Shown piece by piece: positions 49,910 through 63,000 of a stretch of 64,000 nt of DNA; position 1 is the first letter of the stretch; each line of letters opens with the position of its first letter. The stretch covers positions 310,001 through 374,000 of the forward strand of contig JAZARR010000157.1 of assembly GCA_037389465.1 (NCBI GenBank). Direction: 5' to 3'. A program made the translations under genes and the position numbers. The DNA comes from Baylisascaris procyonis. Lineage: Eukaryota; Nematoda; Chromadorea; Rhabditida; Ascarididae. Under the pieces are notes generated by a model that was given only the letters and a program-made list of their open reading frames with translations, was not told the origin of the DNA and did not search any database.

Positions 49910-52900
49910 AACACTAAAATTAATGACTAAAGTAACGAAAATTGTTCTTCAAATAGAAATGAAGACAGCAAAAATACTTACCTCAATACTTATTACTATT
50001 CACTATTTTTAGAAATGATGTTCGCAACATGTACGAAACACATCCCTAAAGCGATCATGAACACGACACATTGAGGGTGCAAATCAATAATTCAGCGCGC
50101 ATAATGAAAACGCTAAAAAAAGAGCATAGCCGCATCACTAATTGATCAATGCAAACCTTACCTATATGAATGTAGGAGCGCAACTCTGCTTGACTAGCGT
50201 AGATCAAAAAGAACCTGTACGATGCAATTTCGTTCACGTATGTAGCAGCAGTTTTCTATGGCGGGACAACTCATTACTGTAACTTTACTGTAACTCATTA
50301 CTGTAATCCGACAGAAAAACGAACATAATATTTAGAAAGCCGCTGAAACCTCTGAGCGTGATTACCTAATGGATGTATTTGTGTTCGATTGTGTCAATGC
50401 ATTTCCTCTTTTTGCATTAGGCAATCTACATGCAAATTTGAACAACGTTACTGTTTACTGTTCTACTCGTCTTGTCACTGATATCCAGAATAAAATAAAA
50501 AATATTCCGGAAAAATCTACGATGCTTCAGTGTTGATTTCATTGTAGTGTTGCAGAATTGAGCAAAGATTTTTTTTTGGTAAATTTTTGATTCATAATCG
50601 AACAACATAAATCGGTAATTTATCATCTCTATCATCAAGCTATGTGAGGAAAAAGAAATGCTGGATGGACATTGTTTTGAGGTATGCGCCATTGCTGAGT
50701 GCATTCATTCTCGAGGGATATTCTCCTTCTTTAATGGGAGTCAACGATTCTATATAAACGATTCTATTCATTACAACAATTTTCCCTCGACTTTAAAAGA
50801 TATAAATTCATGCGGAATGGATTTTTTCTTTTTATTTCTTCAAATTTGAAAGTTTTTGTTGAACTTTTCTTCGTGAAATGTGGAACAAGGCGATTGAATG
50901 AGTGGCATAAATCGAAAGAATAGGATATATGCTCTGAAAATGTCCAACATTCTTCCAAATAAGTTCACAGAGAATTAAGTTTCGATAAGCTCTTAGCGAA
51001 CTCAAAACTAATTTTATTGAAAAAGAAATTTTAGCGAACTTCTTTATTGCGGTTTTTAAAATGTGCAATCGTTTAGTGCAATATCTTTCATCGAGATGTG
51101 ATATTCATATGAATAGCGTAGATGTTACATTGCCTCCCATTCAAAACGATAATCGAAAGCATATAAAAGAAAAAAATATTATCGAATGTCTTCGGCATTT
51201 CGTCGGATGTATTTGCGAGATAAGCTCTTATCAGTTGTAAAACGTTTTCAAAGGAATTCTTCTACTAACTTGCATCCACTACTGTGATAAATTTTTCGTT
51301 TTGACCATTATTGAATAGGTAAACGCTGATTACTACTGTTTACAGTACCTGCTAGGAAACACACCGTAGAGCCTTTATCGCGCATTGAAGAATCGCGATG
51401 ACACGAACGAAGTACACCAAAAAAAAGTTAGGGAGTGACCACGATGTATTTGAGATATACCGGCGGAAACGTCAGTGCCAGATGAGCAACAAGCTGGAAG
51501 ATTGCTCCTCACCTATTCGTCACTCGTCCTCAAGGTGTGTTCATCTGGGTGGTAGTATTAGTGGCTTAACTTGCGTCATCAATGAATCTTCCCCATCTGT
51601 AACTCATTCACCTCATCACTTTACTGCTGGTGAAATGCTTCATAGCATGACCGTTCGTGCAGTGTTTACGCTATGCTCTAAGAAAATATATTGTTTGCAT
51701 TATGCCTGCAAAATATTTTTTTTTGGTACGCATGATGGTCATCAGTTCACTGCGTTCGATCCGTTGTATAGCTGTAGCTTGTCTTCGGTCCTTTAATACC
51801 GCCCCATGCACTCATGAATTTCTTGAATCATCGGAATTTTTAAAAAGCATATGCGATATTAGCACCTCATTGATATTCCATGCAAATCAACCCTGCACTC
51901 ATACAATCGTCCATTTGTGCCTCATAGCCTTCTATATGACGTCGTAACTATTTTGACAGCTTCAGGACAGGAGACTGCCATCCGACGAAAGAAAGAAACT
52001 CAAAAGAGCGAGGAAAGAGACGTCTTTTTTTTGCTCAATCCTTTTCCTTGTCTTAATGTCGTAACTATTTTCAAACAAACGGGATAAGTTTACTTCACTT
52101 TGATGGTACTTGGTTATTCATTCGACAGCGCCACAATTTGGAGCTTATTCTGACAATATTTCCCTGTGGATCTTGTCGGTGCCATGAAATAATTTCAGCC
52201 TTAGAGAACATTTAAGGAGGCCAAAGTCTGTGCAAGTATAACAAGCTTATCTTGAAATGGCTAATATTCACTCGAGAGCTTTTTTTTTTGTTCGGCTTAA
52301 ATAAGCACCGAGTTACAATTATCCGGCCAATGGAATACCGCACCGCCACATTCGCCGTCGTTATGCGATCCCCATCGTCTGCTTTAACACTACCGTTATC
52401 CCACTTATGGCTAGATCCACGCTCACATATTCTTTGCATGAAGCGCATTATGCTATCATGGTTAGGTCACTCTCATTGAATAAATGACCACTCGCGTTTA
52501 TTGTTGAAGTCAACCTTATGAGTGATGTGGTCACTACAGTACTTACTATGCCAATCGATTTTACAACACAACATAAGGGGTCTATAAATTTAATATTTTT
52601 GATAATGTTCCTATGAGCAATAGCAGAATTAAATTCGTTGTAAGAATATAAGATTTTATTGAGTGATACTTGCAGTAGTTTTTATTCCTAATTCCTGATG
52701 ACTGCAATCATTCCGACTGTTTTGCCTCATTCATTCATATTTCAAAACTTGTTGAGATCTCTTTTTGTTGTGGCTGAAGTCAACATCCCCTCTCAACTTA
52801 TGCTACGAACGTATGAAATATCTGGTAGAAGTAATTCTTTACAGAACTAGCTCCTGCAATATCAAAAGCAATTTTAATGGATATCGATATTGCAAGCAAA

Positions 52901-54266
52901 CTTCTATGGCCTTCCATATTATAAAAGAAAATTTGCCTATATATTTGCTTTTATTTCCTCGTGTTATTGCAAATTTTCAACGTTTTTGCAGTTTTAAATT
53001 GCCACTGAAAGTGGTAATCAACTATAGAAATGTGCACAGTAGACGGATAGCTATAGAACGATAATCTGCGTAAATGTGACAATCATCAAATGTGTGAAAT
53101 TGCTGTTGCCAAGCGTCGATGTTGAACTCATCGATAAAAAACTGAGATGGGGAACAGAGATGAAGCCAGAATTTGTATTTGAAATTTAATTTCCCTCCAC
53201 TATCTGCTAAACGGCAATTTTCAATATTCGTTGTCTTTTTTTTGTTTATTGCAATAATGCGTCTGCAAATCAAGCCAAATCGATTTCAAGCGAAATAAGA
53301 ATCTAACGATTCGATAGCATCGCTCATCTACATACAAATCCACACGTACTCATTTGCTGGGATACGGAGCGAGGCAAGTGTACACCTGTGCAATTTGATC
53401 ATAAATATCAACAAAATTTATTTCCTGCAAAAGGTAACTATATTCGAGGCAATATTACTTTAGTGAACCTCTTCAGGATGGAATGTTTGGAAAGAGTCAT
53501 GAAGATGATAATAGATAATAGCCACTCAGAATATGATGCTTAATATGCAAATCATTAACAACTGCACTGATGCGATATCCGCCTTTATAGGTCACTCATT
53601 TATAAAATAATTCAGGAATAATATCATATCGTCTAAGAATGCTGCTTTAGCAGTTGAGAATCCCTGTGACAGCAATTGAGTGTTTTCATTCCTCAACATT
53701 CGATCAGTTTTACAAATAATGCTAAATTCATATCAAAATTTTTTGGCACCTAAAATGTTTTACCCCTTGAAACGGGAAAAATTCCTCTTGGCATCTTCCT
53801 GCTAGACTTATATCCATCGTTTTTCATGGTTCCAGCTTCAGCATTATATGAAAAGAAACTGCCGGAAAGAATAGTGTCTGGACTCAAGAACCAGCTTCAT
53901 TGCCGTGTAAATATTGCTATAAAAACTGCAAAACGAAAAGAAAATCGCATCTTTTTGCCGATTTGTTTCACATGAATATCGTTGCTTTGGCTGTTTGCAT
54001 AAGCTATGTGGAAGGGCAACAAGGTATCTGATACCTTGAAGAGCCTCATAGAAATGCTTATAACCCAGAACTTGAGTATTTTTCATGTGAAGCATAATTC
54101 TCTAACAACTGCGTGAATGTGCTTGGGATTCAAGTACTGATTAGGGCCTGATGCCCATCTGATGCCATTTCATGTATTTTTGTATCGATATGGATACTTC
54201 CTTAGCAGTGTTTTCAATTAACGAGTTTTGAGAACAAAATTCACTAAAATTTGCGAGCAGAAATGC

Positions 54267-54332
54267 ATTTGAGATTGGGCTAATATCGTCTCGTTGCAAT
54301 TTAGCGAAACGATATTAGCCCATTTCTCAAAT
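54267..54332. repeat. Fold-back hairpin with about 27-base arms
   Basis: The left arm 54267-54293 and right arm 54305-54332 share GGGCTAATATCGT as a perfect inverted core, with few mismatches, around a short loop. Its core differs from the element at 43562, so it is not a second copy. Confidence 0.75.
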
Positions 54333-54696
54333 CTTTACCATCTAACTTATTACACATTTGTTTAATGGGAGGCGACCAATCGGTACCTTATTCAGAGCAA
54401 TAAAGCAAAAGGGAATTGTGAGGCTTTATAAAGATGGTACAGAAGTTCTACCGCAATATATGTCATCATGCGCTTAAATGAGCCAGCAATTCCTATATGT
54501 CAAACTTATGTGAATATTGATGCAAAATTATTTGATTCGAATGGTTGAAAAAATCGTTTATACTGATGGCTCCCTCGATCGCCGTTCCATAATCTCGTCA
54601 TAGAAGAAACGCGAATCACAGCGCTATGAAATAAGGTATAGCAATTCTCATAGCGCATTGAAGCAGCTCTAGTCGCCTACATTTCTAGCCTATGTT

Positions 54697-54710
54697 CCCC
54701 CCCCCCCCCC
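54697..54710. repeat. Poly-C run, 14 bases
   Basis: A homopolymer run. Similar runs lie at 13495-13504 (C), 23424-23436 (G), 24581-24592 (C) and 56683-56698 (G). Confidence 0.9.
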
Positions 54711-54980
54711 GTTAACCGATCTCAGTTGCGCGGTTGCCGGCATCAAACATGCATATTTGATTTCTTTAATGATTTGTAGTATATTGGTTGGCTTGTTTTG
54801 TGCAACGTTATATATCAGCGTTATCGCAAATATACAAACAGATGACATGACATACCCATAATTCAATGAATTTTTAATGCAACCAACTAAGCACTCCACC
54901 GTAGAATGTATTCGATGAGCTTTGTTGAGCATATTCAATCCTCTTTGTTCTTTAATTCATTTATTGTTTATTGTTCATAT

Positions 54981-54983
<3 letters not shown>

Positions 54984-55042
<59 letters not shown>

Positions 55043-55057
55043 GTATATATAATATAT

Positions 55058-55155
<98 letters not shown>

Positions 55156-55156
55156 A
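54984..55156. repeat. (TA)n microsatellite, interrupted, about 170 bases
   Basis: A long TA run broken by TAATATG and TATATTG interruptions. The open frames of Ile-Tyr repeats across it are artefacts. Confidence 0.97.
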
Positions 55157-56682
55157 CTTCATATCAATATTTCATTTCTATCTTTCAAAACCAATAGTAA
55201 GACTTTATCCTCAGTTAAGCAAAAAAATTTTGCGTGCATTATTTATTGAAAACGAAAAGGTAACGTTTGCGCGCCAAATGTTCAGCACCAACGTATATGA
55301 CGAGTTGAAATGTCTCAGAAACTTTTGGCGCGTTGTGCGGCGATCATGAAATTGTTTAGCGCCATTTTTATTCTGTCAGCCTTCATGGCTTGTTTGCGTT
55401 TCCATTCATTTGCATTCGATCTATATATAGGGCCTGCTATCTTATATGTTAGGACATAGTAAGTAGCAGTATAGTAGCAGTAGTAAGATGTTAGCTAAAC
55501 ATCCATCATTTGTACTCATGAATGGCAAAAAATGTGTAGAAATGCTCTACTCGTTTCAAATTTCTATAGGAATGCGTAGATACAAACCACAATGAATAGC
55601 AATTATTAGAATGTCGATCATCAACGAAAAGTGATGAGATAAATGTGCTATTTAGATAGCGGCTTTCACAGTTTTAAATCAGGGTCGTTTATAAGTGTTG
55701 CATAGTTGATTCAGAAGGTTATAATCTTTCAGAGCTTTTATAAATCATCAAAATTCTTTTTATCCCAGAAAATTAGTCTACCCGATTCATTGATCGTCGT
55801 CCACATCTCACTTTCATGTAATAGTAAATGTTATCTTATGCTTTTGAATCTGTTGCACTGTTCTTTATATAAGAGGCACTAGTATGCCACTCAAAGGCAT
55901 TAGTATGTGACTCTACTATGGATATCAGCAATGTGATTGCATTTTGTTGTGATGCTTCTTTTTGATGTTGATATTCCCTTTATTAAATATTCATCGTGTT
56001 TATATTTACTTACATGATAGAGCTTTTTATTTTCTTATAAAGTGATGAATTTTATTAGCAATTAAAATAAAGCATATCGATTATAGTGCATTTTGATGTT
56101 TGCATGATGAAATATGCATAGAATTTTATGGATTCTGCTTGCTATTTGCCCGAATGCACGTCGACATTTTTTGATTAAATTGATTGATAAATCTCATCAC
56201 ATCATTCGTTTCGTTCTAACGCCTAGAAAATGCTAAATTGGTAAATTTTATTTTCGAACGTCATTCATCGTATTCGTTTCCTTTTGATATCTAAAAATAT
56301 TTCGCAATGTTTCTTTATGGAATCATTATTCAGCAAATATCTTCTATGAAATCGAGTAAATTCCACTGCTTTCTCCAATGTTTATTTTAAATTCAAATCT
56401 GCTCGAATCGGACATATTTTCGCATCTTTTTACAGTTCTGATTGAATGATTTTCAAGAAATATGCAAAGGTTGTATTTCCCTCTTTCGATTTATTTTCCA
56501 ACTTTTGAAGGAAAATCTTTAAGTGTTTTTTATTGAAAGGAATTGCTGCTTGCAATTATTGCTAAAAACATATGAGTCTTTAGTGATTCGTTATTTATAT
56601 TTATATGATAGTTATATGCTCTTGCATTATGATTCATAACCAGCGTCATAAAAAGAAACCTTTAGTGACAGTCTTTGGGGGA

Positions 56683-56698
56683 GGGGGGGGGGGGGGGG
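56683..56698. repeat. Poly-G run, 16 bases
   Basis: A homopolymer run in intergenic sequence, preceded by GGGGGA. Confidence 0.9.
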
Positions 56699-59600
56699 CA
56701 GCTTTTAGAACAAAAGTATATAACGAACCTTAAAAGTAATTAAAAAGAAAAAAAGGACAATCTTTGTGGTTGTTAAGTAGTATTAGATGGCAAAGGCTTA
56801 TATTCCACTCATAATTGCTGCTGCATGCTTTTATTCTCATTCAATCATTCAGCAAATATCCATAATGCTTTGATAAAATTGTGAGAATATTTCATGAATA
56901 ATGTGAGAATAATTCATTTGATGGATGGATTTCATTTCGCTTCAATGAGATTTTCATTCGTCACTAATCTACTTGAATATTTTTGTTCTTTGAAAAAAAA
57001 AGAAGCTTCTGTACTCATTAAGAGATGCATTAAAATGGAAATACTTGTTACTCAATCCATTGCTATTAGATAATTCAATAAAGAATGATCAATATTTAAA
57101 AAAAATTCAATTCGGCGCTTGAATTACGAAACGATAGCGCAACGAATTGAATTACGCTATTAAAAAAAAAAAAAAAAAAACAAATTATAAACGTTTTAGT
57201 TCAATTTCATCACCTTTTTGTTTTATGACCACTAATGAATTTTTTAAGTTACAATTGATCACGCATTACATTTTCTCTAAAGTCATTGCATATTCGCTTC
57301 AAAATATTTCACTAAATGAGCAGTGCTTATATAACGGATGCCAAGCTTGAGTTTATTGCTCTATGCTTCGAAAGATGTTTTCCAACGAGTAAATAACTAG
57401 CGTAGTGTGGAAAACGACTCTTTCTAGTAGTTGTTCATTTCAACGAACAGCGTGTAATCAAGCCTACATACCTTTGAATTTTCGGATGAGCGAATAATGA
57501 ATCATTTACATCGCTTTTTACCGATTGTTTTTTATGTAACGTTTCTGTTGTTGGTTTAATTTTGAAAAGTCCATTTTTCGGTCGTAAAAATTCAACTTCC
57601 TCTGAGGTTTAACGTACAGAAGTGGAGCCTTTAAACAATATCGATGTTTACACTGTTCCAATATATACGTATTAAAAGAAGACAACATTGATTTGGTTGC
57701 TGAAAATATTTTTTTAGAAAATTGGGTGGGAAAAATTTGTTCTATTCTTCTTAAAATTCGTTTTCATCCTCACAATAGTTTTAAGGGAAAAAATGACTTT
57801 TTTGTGCTTATTATTCCAAAGAAAAAAAAATTCCGTTCAATTCCATAGAGATGCATTTCCTGAGAGGACACTGCAGGCTTCACGAAAATTTCTGCAGGAT
57901 CCATTGTGCTCTTCTCTTACTTCAGTGGGTGTTTTTTCCATTCAACAAACCGTTCCTCCGAATTCTTAAAGCAGAGTATTGCTCAAAAATAGCTTCCTGC
58001 CATTTCCATCCTCAATTTTCCCAATTTTTTCCTCAGCCACGATATTTTATGGGTGATAATGTAGCACAGTATGAGTTTTTTCTTTCGTTCACTGATTTCT
58101 TAGCGTTCCGTGATGAGATTGCAGGTAAGAGCACTGCTAAGGTTTAAAACTACTTATTTAGAAAAATTTTCATTCATTTTCAATTTATTAGTTATTTTCT
58201 AGTTTTTAGTTTGTTATCATTTTCCAATGTTCCACTAGATTTCTATTTGGAAGATTTATACGGCATAAATCCCGTTGAGACGCGCAATTAACAAGGCATA
58301 ATCTCTCGTGCTTTTCGTTTTGTGCCAACCTTGCTATTTTTTACATGCTTAATGAATAGTAGGGATGATGAACATTGTGCTTTGGCTTTTTTGCTGACTC
58401 AACAGCTTGGAAACGTTCGATTTTATGCAAATGTTGGTATAAATTCAGTAGGTCAATAGTAATTCAAAAAATGGTCAGGGAATGCAAGCAGTCGTTAGGT
58501 TGGAATGCTTTCGCTTTAAAACTCATAACTTTAACTGTATTTTCTTATAAATTTTCATCTAAAATTTAACTCTCAATAGCTACAAATGCACCGAGATAAA
58601 CACCGTTCGTATAGTCTATTTTGTGAAACTCATGCTAATTTCAAAACAATTTGAACGTTCATTCTTATTGCTAATTTATTTTGTTCAATTTACTTCTCAC
58701 TGAATTTCCTCAAGAATTTGCATGCCCTTAATACCTTTGCTAGTGTCAGATGAAGTTTGCAACAGTGAATATTTCATTGTTTACAATAAGAAATTCGATA
58801 TTATCAAACAAAATAAATGAGCGGTTTGTGTTCAACATAACTGTATAGATTTCAATTCCTTTCATCATCAAGAAACAACTCTTTATTAGTATGCAACGAT
58901 TCCTCCCAGAAACGAGAGAGTAATTTCCGTCGATCAAAATCCTTTGCAAATCGCTATATCTAGTCAAAACTCGATAGGCCTTTCAGGCTAATGATATTAT
59001 CTCTATGTCACAAATTCTTGTATCAGTGCATTGGCTACCGATTTATTTATTTATTTATTTTTTTGAAAACCCTTTTTGCGTTTTTCTTTTGCGTTCGTTC
59101 GCCATAAATATATCAGCATGCGAAACGTGACCAACAAAAGAATGCTATTTTATTGTAATTACGTTAGCGCACAATATTCATTTGTCATTTTCAAGCGGGA
59201 TTTCGTTTTTTAGGTTTAATATTGCTAAAAAATTTCTCCATACGGCGAAAATTATTCCTATTGCAGCTTTCAGATGAAAACGATATAGCACAATAGCATG
59301 AACGATGTGGAAAGTCTCGTGTAATAGAACCGGGTTTTGAGAACTCAAACTCTCCTCTGCGGGATCTTTGCGGGTGCAAAAAGTCCACCCACCTCCGCGG
59401 GGATATATATGATTCATCCTTTCATATGACACGGGCCCCGTTCATATAGGCCTTCTTCCAAACATTGCTATCTATTCTAAGTCTACCCTGCACCTCATGT
59501 TCAATAATCACTGAACCCAGAGTTAGGGAATTTGGTATGTATAGCGATGTCATGGATGGCCTCATGTTTGTTGTAATAGGCTGGGACATCATGGTGAGTG

Positions 59601-59798
59601 CCATCGAATCATGAAGTGGACATACGTTTGAAACGAATCAGCCGGTTTCGTTGCTAAACAAATCAACTATTCATTCATGAATTCCTATTTTTCTATTTAA
59701 AAAAAAATTCCCGAATCATCACAATGCTTTATTTTATTACCTCTACAGTAGGCGTTTAATTCTCTTTGTTTTCTTTTTCGTTCATTACTATTTGCTAG

Positions 59799-59920
59799 GA
59801 TGCAGTCAGCTATTGGTTTATCTGTTTTTTGATGCGTTAGTGTGGTCGCCGTGATGGGAATATTTTATTAGAGAAACGCAATGTGATTTGTGTTGAAGGC
59901 TCTTTGTTTGCGACAACGTA
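59799..59920 (+). promoter_or_regulatory. Likely 5' leader of the Clc-like gene with a splice-leader type acceptor
   Basis: A pyrimidine-rich tract ends TATTTGCTAG at 59798, followed by a leader that has an in-frame TGA before the ATG at 59921. This is consistent with a trans-spliced leader or a spliced 5' noncoding exon. Confidence 0.4.
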
Positions 59921-60025
59921 ATGCCAAGCGGAGGTCTACATCGAATTGTACTCGCCATTTCGATTTGCCTTATCCTTTGTGGATTGTCATTAACTTCTAT
60001 CAGCTTATTCAGCGCAACATGGCAG
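59921..60025 (+). CDS. Clc-like exon 1 (residues 1-35, TM1)
   Basis: Opens MPSGGLHRIVLAISICLILC and ends SLFSATWQ; the donor is CAG|GTATGA, phase 0. The Trp is the first of the claudin-type loop. Confidence 0.9.
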
Positions 60026-63000
60026 GTATGAGCCCTATTGTCTCATTATTTGCATATGATGATTGGCTCTTATCAGCGATAACTTTAGGCACTATTTCAA
60101 TGCATAATGGTGTGTTCGTATCTGTGTATATGTAAATATGTATGCGTAGTGCGTTTTACCCGTCTGGGCAACAACGATGAAATTTGATTGATATAGTAAG
60201 TGCCATAGGATTTACCTGCTGAATCCCGATTTCCCATGTTTCATCGCAACCTCTTTTTAAATGAACATGATATGTAAATTATACGTGCGAATTTTCCCAT
60301 GTAATAACTCGGGCATCTGGCAAAAAGCGAGTTTTACCGTTGGGAACCTTAGCAAATGTTATTTTCACTCGCCATTACGCCATTGCTCATTTAATGAGTG
60401 CTTTTAAATAATTGAGGGAGGTTTGAATGCAAAAGCACATCTCGTGTCAACCTTCGTCCGCCTATGTCGCACTATTTTCCATCTGAATGAATTATCAAAA
60501 AAAAAAGCACAAGAAAGTTGCAGAAAAATTTTGTTTCAGCGAGTTATCTACTTAATTGTTGCTATTGAGGCTAGCGAACTATTGTTTTCATCTCTGTTTA
60601 GTTGCCATTTTCTTGCGTGGAAAAAATAAATTTGTTGATTTCATAGAGGTTAGAGTTGTGTCCTTTGTTATCTTTCTTTCCCCCTTAAAAGAAGATTTTC
60701 TAGCAATCAAAATATGTTAATGACTTGACATCACTCAACGAAATTCACGAGTTATAGCTCTCTGTTTATCGAAATTTCATTTTCTAAAGATGTTGGCTGA
60801 AATTTGAGCCGCTCATGCATTTGAACGACAGACACACAAGCGCTTTGCTAACGATAGAGATATGCTGTCTTGTGGTCTAATTGATTCCTATCTCAGGTAT
60901 AATCCCATTAGGTTATCATCGATTAGAAACGATTACAGGTGGTTGAGATTCGAGAGTTTCAAGCGGAGCATCATCATGGCATTTGGTGGGATTGTGTGCG
61001 TTCCGATCGTTATCTTATCCCATTGAGTCGTGTCGGTCGTGGCGATATACCTCGCACAACGTTGAAATGTGTCTATAAATTGGATCTGGCAGCACAAGAG
61101 GCACTCGCAAACGCATTAGTCGACGGAGAAGCGACCGCAAAGGAAATGCAACTTCACAGATTCCTTCGTGAGTTCATTTCTGGAATTAAGTTTAATTAGT
61201 GGAGGTCTGTCTCAACATATGCGGTGTGACCAACCTCATGCTGAGCTCCCTTGTAATCAGCATGAGATGGCTGCATCTTTTCACATTCATAATGTGTACC
61301 GAGGGGCGCCATCCGAAAGGCTTTTCTGCTGGAAATTGTCATATTGAAAATATCGATGAGGGAAAGTTGGAGTAATACTCACAGAAGTCAAGGAACTAGC
61401 TGAGACGGATTTAATATATACGAAGTGACTAGCATAAAGGATGATTCCGCCTCTCGAATTTTTGCTCTCGTAGCGATAGAGTGATGGATCAGAGATGATC
61501 ACAAATGTCGCAGACTCACCGAAGTCGCTTAAATCCCTTCTCTCTACTGTAATGAATTCACACACTAAACCATAGGTTAACAGATTATAGTAGTAGTTGA
61601 GCCAACACGACACTTGCACACAGAGCGTAGATATATATTACAGTTAATACGTCCACCCGTGCAAGTCTCTCACAAAACCTTTATTTTTTTACTTATTTGA
61701 TTGGTGCAAACTCAAATGCCAAGTGATATTTTTGTGAAATGTCAGAAGTTTGACCTCCTTAACATGCTCTATATCCATCGATTGGTCTGGGCTAGTTAAG
61801 GTGAATAATATAACATCTCATTTGTGGAATAAATTCATGGGCACTTATTAACACATGCAATTCCCATGAGTAAACTTCATTAAAATTCCCATGAGGGGAT
61901 TTTAACGAAATTCTAAAAGCGCAGGAAATTGAGTACTTATTAACACATGCAATTCCAACATTAACACATGCAACATCGATGCACCTTTTTTATCACTAAA
62001 GATGCTGCAATGAATGAAATTCGCATTAGAAAAATATTGGCTAGCAGTTATCTCCAACAGAGTTAGTAAAGATTACAGTAATGATGAGTGGTAGAGAGTT
62101 TTGAGAAAAAATATTTGGCCTCCCTGAATGAGGTATGGCCGGTGCTACCTTATTCTGTAAATTATTTTCTAGGTGTATTATTTCAAAACGAACGTTCAAA
62201 TGATTGATTAATTGCAGCACAACACAAAGCAGTAATCTTCTTTGCGACATTCACGTTCATCTTTGGATTAATATCCATTATTATCGGTCTATGCTCTCCA
62301 TGTTTCACTCCAAACGCCCTTCTCTGTAGTGTCGCCCTCTTCTTAACAGGTAAGACATCATGATGTTATAATGAGATGACTGCTGCTCAAACAATACTAA
62401 TTTATTAGTGAAGCGAACGTCAACTGTTCTCAGAAATGATTTCTAAGAGGTCATGCAGTTTACTATCCTCACCCTTCGATAGGTTATTGTCTAAAATGAA
62501 CAATTATAGCGTCATGTTCGGCACTTGCTGATCTCATCTTCTTTTTCGCCGCAATGCGAATGGATACACGTTTCGTGCATGGTATTGTCGACATTTATGA
62601 GGTTAGTTGCTTATCATTGAAGCAGATAACGTTTCGATGAAAGACCAAATCGTCGGGATGATTTCTTCTATGATAGGAAGTTATTTAGGCTGCTGAAAAT
62701 AGCTGCTTCTTGTAAACTTTTCAAATCATTTTCGCATATATAGGTTTTGAAATAGTACAGGATGGCCAGTTTAGTATGAAATGACATGATTACATGGTCC
62801 TTTAAGGACATGCTTCCATTCTACCAGTGAAGTATAATCCATCGGCAGCGAATACGTTAGGAATGAACTCATGTTAATTCAACAGTGAATTTTTCTAGTC
62901 ATGAAATATAGAATAAGATCAAATTTTTGTATAGAGCTACCTACGATTGCAAAGAAATTCAGGAATTATTATAGAAATTTGAAAGTTCAACTTTTTTTTC

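Larger units (their letters stand above)
49597..59798. other. Intergenic, AT-rich, no supported gene
   Basis: Contains the hairpin at 54267, the TA tract at 54984, homopolymer runs and an ATTT repeat at about 59039-59063. The longest open frame (plus 51398-51796, 132 codons) begins with a basic, hydrophilic stretch and ends in a Cys- and Phe-rich tail. It has no recognisable domain, and I do not call it a gene. Confidence 0.5.

Noticed and set aside
51398..51796. 132-codon plus-strand open frame
   Set aside because: Length is near what chance gives across six frames of AT-rich DNA of this size. No domain or convincing splice context, and composition shifts along its length.
54980..55197. Long open frames encoding Ile-Tyr repeats on both strands
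   Set aside because: They are translations of a TA microsatellite.
58105..58125. Possible 21-base noncoding exon upstream of the Clc-like gene (TTCTTAG to GTAAGA)
   Set aside because: Too short and AT-rich to separate from chance without transcript data.
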